A stretch of 64,000 nucleotides of DNA from Piezodorus guildinii (GCA_023052935.1 CM041293.1:174459600-174523599), one strand, 5' to 3'. Shown: positions 43,882-55,750, counted from the first letter of the stretch. Notes: generated by a model not told the origin, from the letters alone. Numbers and translations are program-made.

Positions 43882-44822
43882 TATATATAGTAAGAGAAAG
43901 TGTTGCGATCGTGAAAATTTTCGAATTCCAGTTTTCAACGGCAATACACATTTTAGGGTCCCTTGAGTCCAAATAACTTAGTCCCGCAAAAAGGTGTGTG
44001 TGTGTGTGGTAACTCCCGGGCGGAAACGATAAGTCCTATGAAACTGAAATTTCATATTTAAGACAACTATACGCCCGAGACGTGACAAAACTTTTTTCAT
44101 CAAAGTGAGCTTACCAGAAGAGGCACTTTATACCATGCATTTCGCACCTTTTTTCGATTTTCTCAAAAACGGTTCCGACGATTTTGATTAAACTCGCTAT
44201 ATCGATGTAAAATTTAATGGGCTTTAATATCATGTAGGTTTTATTTGGATAAAAATGGTCTGTCAGGGCTTAAATGCCGATATTTTCTTCCCCTAAAGTA
44301 CCTTTAATTTTGTAGATTCAATAATAATAACTAGATTATCTTGTTAACGCTGATGAAAAACAGGTAAATATATAAATTCGAAGGAAAAAACAGAAAAATA
44401 CTTTTTTAATGCAATTTTTCGTTTTTGAACATAAGAGCAGTAATATACATGTATGATATACTGTTGGAAAGCTAAAGATTTTAGAAAAAATATCATCTCA
44501 TACACAAGCTTTTAGAAGTTGATAGAGAGTGATGAGAAGAAGATAAAACTAACTGATTATTTTAGATAATAATATAATAGGTTTTTTAATGAAACACATG
44601 TTTCTATAGAAATTCAATTTGATTAATTCCTTAATAGTTTCACGTAATTTCATCTCTAACTGTATTTGAAAATTCCCTTATTGATTTTGAAAATCGAGGT
44701 AATTGAAAGTCGTGTGTTGCCCGCACCAGATTTTTTTTATCTGTAACTGTATTTGAAAATTCTTTCATTGATTTTAAAAATAGAAGTATGTGAAAGTCGT
44801 GTGTTGCCCGCACTTGATTTTT
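43882..44822 (+). mobile_element. Rep-A element with duplicated end
   Basis: Full order of family blocks to GCCCGCACCAGATTTTTTTT at 44,735. An extra end unit (TATTTGAAAATTCTTTCATT ... GTGTTGCCCGCACTTGATT) runs to 44,822. Confidence 0.82.
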
Positions 44823-44882
44823 TATATTGTTCCACCTCTTCGAAAAAATTCTTCAGTACTATTCAGAGGAGCATAAAAGACA

Positions 44883-44898
44883 ATGTCTGACAAAACTG
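44883..44898 (+). CDS. Possible exon 1 of the HCDH-repeat gene
   Basis: ATG codes MSDKT plus one base, followed by a strong donor GTGAGTGAC. It leaves phase 1, exactly what the exon at 46,511 needs (GT completes a Gly codon). An in-frame TAA lies just upstream, so the coding exon can only start here. Weakness: no signal peptide, although the C-terminal domain suggests export. The intron would hold one Rep-A copy. Confidence 0.4.
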
Positions 44899-44927
44899 GT
44901 GAGTGACACTTTTCAAATTTAAATAAA

Positions 44928-46092
44928 AAATCTGGTGCGGGCAACACACGGCTTTCACTTACCTCGATTTTTAAAATCAATGAAAGAATTTTCAAATACA
45001 GTTAGAGATAAAAATACGTGAAACTATTAAGGAATTAATTAAATTGAATTTATATAGAAACATGTGCTTTATTAAAAATCTGGTGCGGGCAACACACGAC
45101 TTTCACTTACCTCGATTTTTAAAATCAATGAAAGATTTTTCAAATACAGTTAGAGATAAAAATACGTGAAACTATTAAGGAATTAATCAAATTGCATTTA
45201 TATAGAAACATGTGCTTTATTAAAAATCTGGTGCGGGCAACACACGACTTTCACTTACCTCGATTTTTAAAATCAATGAAAGATTTTTCAAATACAGTTA
45301 GAGATAAAAATACGTGAAACTATTAAGGAATTAATCAAATTGAATTTATATAGTAACATGTGTTTTATGAAAAAATCTATTAAATTATTATCTAAAATAA
45401 TCAATTAGTTTTATGTTCATTTCATCACTCTCTATTAACTTTTAAAAGCTTGTGTATGAGATGATATTTTTTCTAAAATCTTTAGCTTTCCAACGGTATA
45501 TCATACATGTATATTACTGCTCTTATGTTCAAAAACGAAAAATTGCATTAAAAATATTATGGTTTTCTCCTTTAGTTGGGTATCGAATTTATTCAATTTA
45601 TATATTTACCTGTTTTTCATCAGCGTTAACAAGATAATCTAGTTATTATTATTGAATCTACAAAATTAAAGGTACTTTAGGGAAAGAAAATTAAAAATAT
45701 AGGAATTTAAGCCCTGTCAGACCATTTTTATCCAAATAAAACCTACATGATATTAAAGCCCATTAAATTTTACATCGATATAGCGAGTTTAATCAAAATC
45801 GTCGGAACCGTTTTTGAGAAAATCGAAAAAAGGTGCAAAATGCATGGTATAAAGTGCCTCTTCTGGTAAGCTCATTTTGATGAAAAAAGTTTTGTCACGT
45901 CTCGGGCGTATAGTTGTCTTAAATATGAAATTTCAGTTTCATAGAACTTACTGTTTCCGCCCGGGAGTTACCACACACACACACACCCACTCACACAGAC
46001 CTTTTTGCGGGACTTGGTTATTTGGACTCAGGGGACCCTAAAACGTGTATAATTTTTACTGTACGCAATACTTTCCCTTACTATATATAGTA
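44928..46092 (-). mobile_element. Rep-A element with tandem end repeats
   Basis: The terminal block (AATCTGGTGCGGGCAACACA through ATGTGCTTTATTAA) is present three times with a period of about 150 bp (near 44,930, 45,080 and 45,230). A single collinear body then runs to TTACTGTACGCAATACTTTC. Lies in the putative first intron of the HCDH-repeat gene. Confidence 0.85.
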
Positions 46093-46510
46093 AGTGAAAA
46101 TAAAAAGCCACGGGGGTAGATTTACCATCCTAATCCGGCCAAACCCTTTAGGCCGACATTATTAAATTAAGTTTCTACATAATTTGACTGTGCTCTCAAC
46201 TAACTTATCCTCTTAATAAATTTGATTGATATAACTAAAACGAAAAAGTGCTACGTATAAGGTACATTTCCACTAGGAGTCTCAGCTGTGCATAAGCAGT
46301 ACTCTGTTGACGGATGATCAGTGTAGTTTTCTGGTCGTAAACAAAGGTAAAGACTATACAGACTCGGTTCTCCGCATGCGCAGCTGGCTAAGTAGTGGTG
46401 GTTACCATAGAACTAATTAATCTGCCGAGCCATAACATCTTAAATAATCGTTTATCTAAGTACATTACTTCTTTTTACCAATTTATTTACAAATCTCTCA
46501 ATTTTTGCAG

Positions 46511-48633
46511 GTACTACTGTGATTTCTGGAGAAACCCCAAAGAAAACAGAACCATGGAACAAAGCTGATAACACCGCTGAAACTATTGATACAAAAATAC
46601 CTATAATAAGATATGACCTTCCTAAAGTCGGTTTGTCCAAAACAAATATTAACTTAGGTAATGAAGCTAAATTACTAAAAAAATCAAAATCCGTAACCGA
46701 TTATGTAATTACTCGCTTTAAAAGAGCTACCAAAAAACGACATAGAACAACTGAAGCCCCTTCCACTAAACATTGTGACCATTCCAAATCACCTGCAACC
46801 ACAACTAAACATACCGCTGAAACACCAATTATCAGATTTAGTACAACAACTGAAGCCCCTTCCACTAAACATTGTGACCATTCCAAATCATCTGCATCCA
46901 CAACAAAACATACCGCTGAAACGCCAGTTATCAGATTTAGTACAACAACTGAATTCCCTACCACTAAACATTGTGACCATTCCAAATCACCTGCAACCAC
47001 AACTAAACATACCGCTGAAACACCAGTTATCAGATTTAGTACAACTAAAGCCCCTACCACTAAACATTGTGACCATTCCAAATCACCTGGAACCACAACT
47101 AAACATGCCGCTGAAACACCAGTTATAAGATTTAGTACAACAACTGAATTCCCTACCACTAAACATTGTGACCATTCTAAATCATCTGTAACCACAACGA
47201 ACCTCGCCGCTGAAACACCAGTTATAAGATTTAGTACAACAACTGAATCCCCGTCCACTAAACATTGTGACCATTCCAAATCATCTGCAACAACTAAACA
47301 TACCGCTGAAACACCAGTTATCAGATTTAGTACAACTAAAGCCCCTACCACTAAACATTGTGACCATTCCAAATCACCTGGAACCACAACTAAACATGCC
47401 GCTGAAACACCAGTTATAAGATTTAGTACAACAACTGAATCCCCTTCCACTAAACATTGTGACCATTCCAAATCTTCTGCAACAACTAAACATACCGCTG
47501 AAACACCAGTTATCAGATTTAGTACAACTAAAACCCCTACCACTAAACATTGTGACCATTCCAAATCACCTGCAACCACAACTAAACATGCCGCTGAAAC
47601 ACCAGTTATAAGATTTAGTACAACAACTGAATCCCCTTCCACTAAACATTGTGACCATTCCAAATCACCTGCAACCACAACTAAACATGCCGCTGAAACA
47701 CCAGTTATAAGATTTAGTACAACAACTGAATCCCCTTCCACTAAACATTGTGACCATTCCAAATCATCTGCAACAACTAAACATACCGCTGAAACACCAG
47801 TTATCAGATTTAGTACAACAACTGAATCCCCTTCCACTAAACATTGTGACCATTCCAAATCACCTGCAACCACAACTAAACATACCGCTGAAACACCAGT
47901 TATCAGATTTAGTACAACAACTGAATCCCCTTCCACTAAACATTGTGACCATTCCAAATCACCTGCAACCACAACTAAACATACCGCTGAAACACCAGTT
48001 ATCAGATTTAGTACAACTGAATCCCCTTCCACTAAACATTGTGACCATTCCAAATCACCTGCAACCACAACTAAACATACCGCTGAAACACCAGTTATCA
48101 GATTTAGTACAACAACTCAAGCCCCTACCACTAAACATTGTGACCATTCTAAATCATCTGTACCCACAACAAACCTTGCCGCTGAAACACCAGTTATAAG
48201 ATTTACTACAACAACAGAATCCCCTTCCACTAAACATTGTGACCATTCCAAATCATCCGCAACAACTAAACATACCGCTGAAACACCAGTTATCAGATTT
48301 AGTACAACAACTGAATCCCCTTCCACTAAACATTGTGACCATTCTAAATCATCTGCACCCGCAACAAATCCTACTGCTGAAACGCCAGTTGTCAGATTTA
48401 GTACAACATCTAAGCCTTGTGACCATTCCAAAAAATCTTCTGAGGAGCAAAGATCAGGAAATCATAAATCTGAATGCCATGTAGGAGAAAAAAGACCTTA
48501 CATTTGGAATTGTCGTATGTATGAAGAATGTAACGCAGATGGAGAGTGGGAAAGGAAGAAGTGTGAATGGATGCGGCATTTTGACAAGGTCGGCTCAGAG
48601 TGTAAATTTTGGAAAGCTGTCTGTGCTAATTGA
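46511..48633 (+). CDS. HCDH-repeat mucin-like protein with CBM14-like domain
   Basis: Single large exon after acceptor TCAATTTTTGCAG; no ATG at its start, so it is not the first exon. About 707 residues. An acidic/neutral N-terminal segment with a degenerate repeat (AETIDTKIPIIRYD) leads to a basic stretch RFKRATKKRHR resembling a furin site. Then come about 17 tandem units of 32-33 residues, consensus TTTESPSTKHCDHSKS followed by PATTTKHTAETPVIRFS, rich in Thr/Ser/Pro for O-glycosylation. The C-terminus (about residues 655-706) has six Cys with spacings 11, 5, 10, 12 and 6 and aromatic residues, matching the peritrophin-A/CBM14 pattern with a slightly short first gap. Inferred role: chitin-associated extracellular mucin with one Cys and three His per repeat. 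Repeat DNA has slipped frequently, always in frame. Confidence 0.85.
46747..48410 (+). repeat. Coding tandem repeat, 96-99 bp x 17
   Basis: Seventeen units each holding ACTAAACATTGTGACCATTC. Units differ by whole codons (TTT versus TT, TTTKH versus TTKH). Blocks of two to three units are themselves repeated, which shows recent multi-unit duplication. Long open frames on other strands here are by-products of this repeat. Confidence 0.95.
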
Positions 48634-50100
48634 TTAATTATATTCATACCAACAGTACAATGTATGTTCATAAATATTTTATATAAAAAAATATATATAT
48701 ATATTTTGAGTAAATTACAGTAAAAAAATTCGTTGCATTTTCTTTAGTATTATTTAAAATAGACAATCAAATCAGGTGTTTATAGTTGAAACTTGTTTTA
48801 TTTGTAAGAAAAGGCCTATTTAATAGTAGCATTTAATGTCCTATATCACTAACACAACATATCCAACACAAACTAAAATAAGTTCATATACCTTCATATT
48901 ATCTTATTACCTCGTTATATCATAGTATAATTTTGAAGAACTCTTTATATCTTAGTATTCTCCCTTATCCTACCCAACTTTGTAGTATTTAAATGAAGCC
49001 AAAAAAAAAAGAAAAACTGTACTTATTTGGTTCAATGAACGTTATATATACAGATCACAAGATATCTCAAAATAAAAACATGTTTAAAGTAATTTTAATT
49101 CAACTTTACATATGGTCTTAAAGACTTTTGTTGGAAGTAATTTTTAGATTACTTCGTCATAATTCCAAAGAGCTAAGTTACCGAACACCGGTATTTCCAT
49201 AACCTATAGCTATTACATTTGCTTTAAAATGTAGGTTTGTTGGTAATTTAAATCCAAGTCTTTAGTCATTTGGATATACTGATTTATTAATGCACAGTAT
49301 AAAACAGAAATAATATAACTGCGTTAACTCGAAGGTTTGTAGAGGACTAATGATTAAATTAAAAAAAAAAGTGTATATTAATTGTATTATAATTACTTCT
49401 ATAGATCTGCAATCGATTATTAATTAACAAATTTGTAACATAATTGTAACCTTATTATTAATTGTTAAGTTAGTTAAATCATCACATGTTAGAGTTAATT
49501 ATTAATAAAAGTTTCTAATTGAATTGAATTATTATATTGTTACTTAATACTAGAACACGCATATAGTAAAAACAGAAACAGTAACAGTAACAGGTTCTTC
49601 CAATCGTCAGGTTACCTCACACAGTGTTGCCAGGCTCACAGTCAGTGTTGCCAGGCTCCGACAAAAACATATTGATTTATTTATTATTTGCCAATTTTTT
49701 TCCAACTTGGAGTTTTTACTTGCAGCTTTTCATACATATTGACGTAATTTAGTAACATTGTTTTTAATGTTAATGAACCCTTGAAAAGTTTCGTTCAATC
49801 TATTTAATATTTTGTATGTTCTGTAGTATAATAAAGTGATTCAATCGTTCATTGCATATGTTGCATGTTTTTATTATACAATATACAACGTGGAATACAT
49901 ACCCTGATGAACTCGATAATTTATAATAATTAAAGTCTAAAGTAATGCTTAGATAAATAAAACACATGTTAGTTAAAGTTAATATTTACGTAAAGTTACA
50001 CAGAGGAGAGTTTATTATTCATAATTAGTTTAAATAAAAGCATCAGTGAAATTCTTGAATTGTTGAAGGAACTAAAATTTGAAGATGTAGACATCCTTTT
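48634..50100. other. 3' flank, mostly featureless
   Basis: No canonical AATAAA lies close to the stop; a (TA)n run is at 48,690-48,705, and the first AATAAA is near 49,504. GTGTTGCCAGGCTC occurs twice in 50 bp at 49,624-49,660. No other gene or repeat recognised. Confidence 0.35.
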
Positions 50101-50113
50101 TTCTGGATAATAA

Positions 50114-50400
50114 CAAAAAGGTATGTTCAATATTATTATCGATACTGGAGCGAACAGCGAGGTTATAAACATAAACTTAAATATAAAATTAGAGCCTCAT
50201 TAGGCAATGGTTCGATGAAATGCTGTATTTTGATTCCAACTCATAAATTATTGGAGTATGAGGGAGATATTATTTTTCTGTAGGTTTTATGGTTAACGGG
50301 TTTCAGATATTTTTCCATATGAATGTATATAGCTTAGGAGAGGAGTCGCTTTTTATAATTGGGTACTATGGCTAGGGTGTCAGGGTTGTCAAAATCAAAA
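50114..50400 (+). pseudogene. Retroelement aspartic-protease remnant
   Basis: Reads MFNIIIDTGANSEVININLN before a stop. IIIDTGAN is the active-site motif of retroviral-type proteases as in LTR retrotransposons. Downstream frames are broken. No RT or LTR could be found next to it. Confidence 0.45.
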
Positions 50401-50445
50401 TTATGGTCGAGGGATTTTGTATTATCAGATAATTTTTAGGAGAAC

Positions 50446-50450
<5 letters not shown>

Positions 50451-50479
<29 letters not shown>

Positions 50480-52256
50480 TCGTATATATATATTACAATT
50501 TGTCATAATAGACAATAATAATAGTGCTACAGGACCTCATTTATACAATATTTACAATATAAAAAAAAGGAAAGTCAAATTACATAAAATAAAATCAAAA
50601 TAAATAAACGTATACAATAACAAAATTTATAGACAAAATAAATGATGTTAACAAATATATAAACAAAACATGTCACATTCATACCTATGTACAATATTTA
50701 CAATCAGCTCGGGAACTCCAGACGGGGCTTGTCCCCCCACTTGTGGAAGGACAAGCAGAGTCCAAAGGATCCCAGCGCCTCCCTCTCAGCCGCATCACTG
50801 GTGAGAGCTAAGAAGCTAAGTGAGGGCGCCACAGCCACAATCACACCGCACATGAGAGGAGAATCTGACCAGTGTCAGAACTCCAGAATAGATGTTTACA
50901 ATATGTCTCGGGCCACTGCCGTTTTAACCTTCTAGGAGGGTTGTATGGATGAGTGGAGCTGGATAGGGATTGTGCTAGAGGATTAGGATGATGAATGAGG
51001 TTCTGGTGGAATTTGGAAAATTTAGATGGAATCAGGTCTGAAATAAATGGAACATTAAGGTCGTGGTGTAGGGTATAGTTGGAGACATAATAAGGAGCAT
51101 TTACTATTGTTCGGAGGACTTTGGATTGAAAGGATTGAATGCGTTTGATGTTAGAACGTTTAGCTGTCCCCCACAGTTCAAGTCCGTAGGTCCACATTGG
51201 CTTCAGTATTGTCTTGTAAAGTAATAATTTGTTGTCAACTGTAAGCTTAGATTTTCTGTTTAGTAGTCTGTATAACTGTCCGAATCGTCTGTTAAGTTCT
51301 TTTCGTTTAAGTCTTGTATGTGGGTTCCACGTCAATCTTTTGTCTAGTAGTAAGCCAAGATACCGGACTGTGTCTGAGGAAGGAAGCGGTATGGAATTGA
51401 AATGAACCATTGGACAGGATTTGCGTCGAAGGGTGAAGGTGACGTGGGTGCATTTGCTTTCATTAACCTTAATACGCCCAGCATTACACCAGTCTTCGAT
51501 AAGACAAAGGTGTCTTTGCAGGATTGAGGATGCTATTTCAGGATCGGAATTGGATGATAGGATGGCGGTGTCATCTGCAAATGTTGCCAGAAAGGTGTCA
51601 GGATGATTAGGAATATCAGCAGTGTAAAGGATGTAGAGGACGGGTCCCAAGACGCTGCCTTGAGGAACACCGGCCTCAATGGGATAAAAGTTAGAAAATT
51701 CTACACCACAGCGAACTCGGAAGGAGCGGTTTGAGAGATAGGATCGGAGAATGAGGTATATAGACTGGGGTAAATGCGTTTTAAGCTTGAAGAGTAATCC
51801 GGTGTGCCATACCCGGTCAAAAGCTTGCGCTATGTCCAGAAACGCACCAGAACAATACTCTTTGCATTCAAGGGCTGAGGAAATATGGTCTACAACTCGG
51901 AGTCCTTGTTGAACAGTGGAATGATGAGCACGGAAACCGAACTGATAGGAAGGAAGATTTTGTGATTCTAATATAGGCAGGATTCGTTTTAGAAGGAGTT
52001 TTTCAAAGACTTTTGAGAGGATAGGGAGTAGACTAATAGGTCTGTAGGATGAAGTGTTGCTGGAAGGTTTACCTGGTTTTAGGAAGAGAATGATTGTGGA
52101 ATGTTTCCACAAAAGAGGAAAATAGGTGGTGCGTAGGATGCAGTTGTAGATATAGGTAAGGAATATAATAGCTTTCTGTGGAAGTTGACGGAGGATCTGG
52201 GGAGGAGAACAGATTAAGGGTATATTTGTGTTGATGGTTTCTTTTTTTTCAAACAA
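50451..52256 (-). mobile_element. Jockey LINE, 5' truncated
   Basis: Ends in a ~28-nt poly(A) (T on plus at 50,451-50,478) and extends upstream through the RT ORF. Younger than the copy at 29.4 kb, as the RT frame is open throughout. Confidence 0.88.
50841..52256 (-). CDS. Jockey reverse transcriptase (partial, open)
   Basis: 471 codons. Contains FLKPGKPSSNTSSYRPISLL, FGFRAHHSTVQQ, GAFLDIAQAFDRVWHTGL, AGVPQGSVLGPVLYILYTAD and the catalytic FADDTAIL, then YLGLLLDKRLTWNPHTRLKR and PMWTYGLELWG. The end NPPRRLKRQWPETYC is shared with the copy at 55.6 kb; a late frame change may alter the last ~20 residues. The N-terminal endonuclease is absent through 5' truncation. Confidence 0.85.
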   Translation of the reverse strand: MFEKKETINTNIPLICSPPQILRQLPQKAIIFLTYIYNCILRTTYFPLLWKHSTIILFLKPGKPSSNTSSYRPISLLPILSKVFEKLLLKRILPILESQNLPSYQFGFRAHHSTVQQGLRVVDHISSALECKEYCSGAFLDIAQAFDRVWHTGLLFKLKTHLPQSIYLILRSYLSNRSFRVRCGVEFSNFYPIEAGVPQGSVLGPVLYILYTADIPNHPDTFLATFADDTAILSSNSDPEIASSILQRHLCLIEDWCNAGRIKVNESKCTHVTFTLRRKSCPMVHFNSIPLPSSDTVRYLGLLLDKRLTWNPHTRLKRKELNRRFGQLYRLLNRKSKLTVDNKLLLYKTILKPMWTYGLELWGTAKRSNIKRIQSFQSKVLRTIVNAPYYVSNYTLHHDLNVPFISDLIPSKFSKFHQNLIHHPNPLAQSLSSSTHPYNPPRRLKRQWPETYCKHLFWSSDTGQILLSCAV

Positions 52257-52344
52257 TTATTGATATCGCCAATATAGCAGAAATTAAAATGTAAGTAAAG
52301 GCAGGAAATTTACTAGAAAAGGAATGAGACCTTACTAATGAGTT

Positions 52345-52630
52345 GAACTAAATAGTCTTGGTTTCTTTTACTCACCAGTTGTCTCTCAGTCAGCCGGTGT
52401 ACCTCAAGGGTAGTATCCTAGGGCCAATGATCTACGCGCAGTTTGAAGCTGACATTCATATGAATGCAAGTACTGTTCTTACTACTTTCCCCGATGACAC
52501 GTGAATGTTATCCGTGAATAAAGGTCCTGTTGCTGCATCCCAAATCCTACAGACCGTTTATCAGTCATTGAAGAATGGTGCCTAAAATAGAGAATGAAAA
52601 CAAATTTTAATAAATCCCATCAAATCGCCG
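52345..52630 (+). mobile_element. Jockey RT remnant
   Basis: Broken reading of the SAGVPQ...SILGP, ADI and DDT regions, corresponding to 30,420-30,660 of the plus-strand Jockey copy. Runs into a Rep-A copy. Confidence 0.55.
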
Positions 52631-53632
52631 AAACTGAAATTTCATATTTAAAACTATACGCCCGAGATGTTCTTCTTCTTCTTCCAGTGGCGCGACAGGC
52701 CGTGTAGGCCTTGGGCCTCGCGATGTATTCTCCTGGGAGATTACACTCGCGTTTTTGATTCATTTTGTAGGGTAGCCACTCCTACGCCTCATTTTGTGAG
52801 TGTCCACCATTTGGCTGACGGGTCTCATATACCCGGGGGAGAGGCTGTGTGTGAATCCTCATTGATATACATCCTTATAAAAGCCCCGTCGTGACTGGGA
52901 TTCGAACTCAAACCTGTAGACTAGCGCGCTAGCCACTCAGCCACGGGCTCCCCACGCCCGAGTTGCTACAGCCACTTTTTCACCAAATCAGCTAACCAGA
53001 AGAGCCACTTTATACCATGCATTTCGCACCTTTTTATTATTTTCTCAAAAACAGCTCTTACGATTTTGATTAAATTGGCTATATTGATGTAAAATTTAAT
53101 GGGCTTTAATATCATCTAGGTTTTATTCTATTTTATTCTGACTGAAATGCCGATATTTTTAATTTTCTTCCTCTAAACTACTTTATTTTTGTATATTCCA
53201 AAAGATTAACCATATCATCTAAAATATACAAGCTAAATAAACAAGTTGGACGAATATGATGACCAAATAAAGAATAAAAGGAAAAAACTATTATTTGACG
53301 TTATTTTTGTTTTGTTTTTTATATCAATAACAGTAATATAGACGTATAATATATAGTTGAAAAGAGAAAGATTTTAGACAAAAATTATCTTATACACAAA
53401 GTTGTAAAAGATAACATAAAGTGACGAATAGGAAATAAACTTTTTACTGATTAACAATTTAATAAAGTTATATTATTTAATCTAAATCACGTTTCCAACG
53501 AAAATGAATGCACGTTTTATTAAAATCAACTTCAAATATTTTTCAAATTGAAATATATGTAATAGTTTTTAAATTGATTTTAAAAATCGAGGTGGGTGAA
53601 AGTCGTGTGTTGCTCGCACAAGATTTTTTATT
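52630..53632 (+). mobile_element. Rep-A element split by a SINE
   Basis: GAAACTGAAATTTCATATTT at the left, SINE-4 inserted at ACGCCCGAG, then continuation to GTGAAAGTCGTGTGTTGCTC and a T-run. Confidence 0.8.
52676..52953 (-). mobile_element. tRNA-derived SINE (SINE-4) with (GAA)n tail
   Basis: Minus-strand head GTGGCTGAGTGGCTAGCGCG (A box) and GAGTTCGAATCCCAG (B box). The tail is GAAGAAGAAGAAGAA. Target duplication ACGCCCGAG on both sides within Rep-A. The tail type is shared with the RTE-like LINE at 7.5-10.7 kb. Confidence 0.8.
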
Positions 53633-53671
53633 TATTGAGATGTAATACATGTGTAACCTTCCACAATATAA

Positions 53672-54625
53672 TAAGTAATAATAATAATAATAGGCTTAGC
53701 GAACCCGAAGGTTCGATGCCGATACCATCAAATTCCGCCTACACAGACTCGTCTAATGTTCACCATTCAAGCCTAAGCCCCCGAGATCAGCCTGAACGCA
53801 ATCCTCCCATCTACGCTTCGGCCTACCTTTCGGACGCCTACCAGTCGGATCAGCAAATACCAACTTTCTCGGAATCCGCTCGTCATCGAACCCAACAACT
53901 TTACTCGCCCATTCGCGAGTCTCCGAGATGCAATCAGCTCAATTATATTCACAGGATACAAGTTCCGCAATTCCGCGTTGTGCAACCTTCTAAACTTCCT
54001 AGTGGCCTCATCTCTCTTCGGACCAAATATTTTATGCAATACCTTATTTTAGAAAACCTTAAGCCGTTGTTCATCCTTCAAAGTAAGCAGTCACGTTTCA
54101 CACCCGTAAAGAACCGTTGGAAGAATAATAGTTTTATAAATTCTAACCTTTAAGTTTTTAGATAGAAGTCGCGAACTAAGTAACTTAGCAACTGAATAAT
54201 AACACCCATTTCCCACTTTTAATCGCTACTTTATTTCTTCCTGGATTTCATTTTTTCTTGTTATAATTGAACCTAAATACTTGAATTTCTCTACGTGTTT
54301 AAAAGTATGTTCTGATACATCAATATCACCAAGATCGCCACCGTTTATGCTACTAATCATATATTTCGTCTTATCGGTATTTAATTCGAATCCTATTTCT
54401 TTACCGGTTTTTATTAACACACTTGTATTTAGTTGTGTGGTTTCCGTGTCTTCACCTAGCAGTACCAGATCATCGGCATACCCCAAAACCGGAATCTCGT
54501 CACCCATATTTAAGCCTTTCTCGGTACACATCACCTTTTCTATGACATATTCTAAAGCTATATTAAATAACACAGTTGAAAGGGAGTCGCCCTGTTTCAA
54601 ACCCGATCGCCCCTCAAAACTCTCG
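53672..54625 (-). mobile_element. LINE RT fragment with (TTA)n tail
   Basis: Minus strand encodes MKQGDSLSTVLFNIALEYVI, GYADDLVLLGEDTE and TDKTKYMISS, then broken frames with IFGPKRDEATRKFRRLHNAE and NIIE.IASRR. Ends in TTA-type tandem repeats at 53,672-53,693. Confidence 0.75.
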
Positions 54626-55039
54626 GAGTAATTATGAGCGACTTGAATTTTTGACTTTTTATTTTTTTATTTTTTTTATTTTTTGACTTGAATAATTATG
54701 ACCGACTTGGAAAACAATTAATCATGAATAAGTCTATGTATAATCTATTGTTTTTTCAAGGCAGGAAGAAATGGAGTTTGCAGGCGGAACGACGGATTGA
54801 TAATTATTTGAAATAAACCAAGTAGACTGAAAATAAAACTTTTATTTATTTATTCAAACTCATATGACTGCTAAACTGTATACAACAAATAATGTCTTTT
54901 ATTAAATTCTGATAAAGAAACTGCCGGTAAATTTTCAATCAGAGGGACACTAACAGAAAGCATTTTTAAGGAAGAAGATAAATTACCAAAAAAAAAACTT
55001 GTTTCATTTAAACTAATGTAGGTGGAGGCCGGGCAATGC

Positions 55040-55750
55040 GGATAGCCCTAGTTTTTTTTTTAGTTTTTTTTTTTATTTATTGAGAAATATTACAATTTGT
55101 TACATAATGAACAGTAGTAATAGTGATGTAGTACACATTCATACAATATATATAAAAAATAATGATACAGTCAAATTACATAAAATCGGAAATAAATAAA
55201 TCCAAATATATACAAAAAATAAGAATTAATAAAAAAAAAAAAAAAAAAAAAAAAAAAACAACAACAAACAAATGAAAACAACAACCTGTAGTAGAGATAA
55301 ATACAAGTTGGGAAATAAATAAAAATCATACAAGCAAACTTAACTATATACAATATATACAATCTGCTAAAGGGACTCTACACTCGGCTGCTCCCTCCAC
55401 ACAAGTGGGGGAAGAAGCCGAATCCAAGAGATCCTAGCGCCTCCCACTCAGTGCTTCACTGGTGTAAGCCAGTGGAGGCCGAGCTAGGGCGGAATAGCCA
55501 CAAACATACAGTACATGAGTGGAGGATCTGACCAGTGTTAGAACTCCAGAATAAATGTTTACAAAACGTCGCGAGGCCACTGCCGTTTCAATCTTCGAGG
55601 AGGATTGTAGGGATGGGTGGAGCTGGAGAGCGATTGAGCAAGAGGATTAGGATGATGAAGAAGGTTCTGATGGAATTTGGATGGTACCAGGTCTAAAATA
55701 AATGGAATAATAAGGTCATGGTGTAGGGTACAGTTGGTAACGTAAGTAGA
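55040..55750 (-). mobile_element. Jockey LINE 3' end
   Basis: Shares its C-terminal coding sequence (HHPNPLAQSLSSSTHPYNPP) and 3' UTR with the copy at 50.4-52.3 kb. Truncated at about 55,750, where the viral-type element begins. Confidence 0.75.

Noticed and set aside
46701..48068. A 455-codon minus-strand ORF across the HCDH repeats
   Set aside because: It exists only because 96-99 bp repeats keep any stop-free frame open. The plus-strand frame has a splice acceptor, a C-terminal domain and protein-level conservation between units.
53596..54153. A 185-codon plus-strand protein
   Set aside because: Lies antisense to a recognisable LINE C-terminus and has no family signature.
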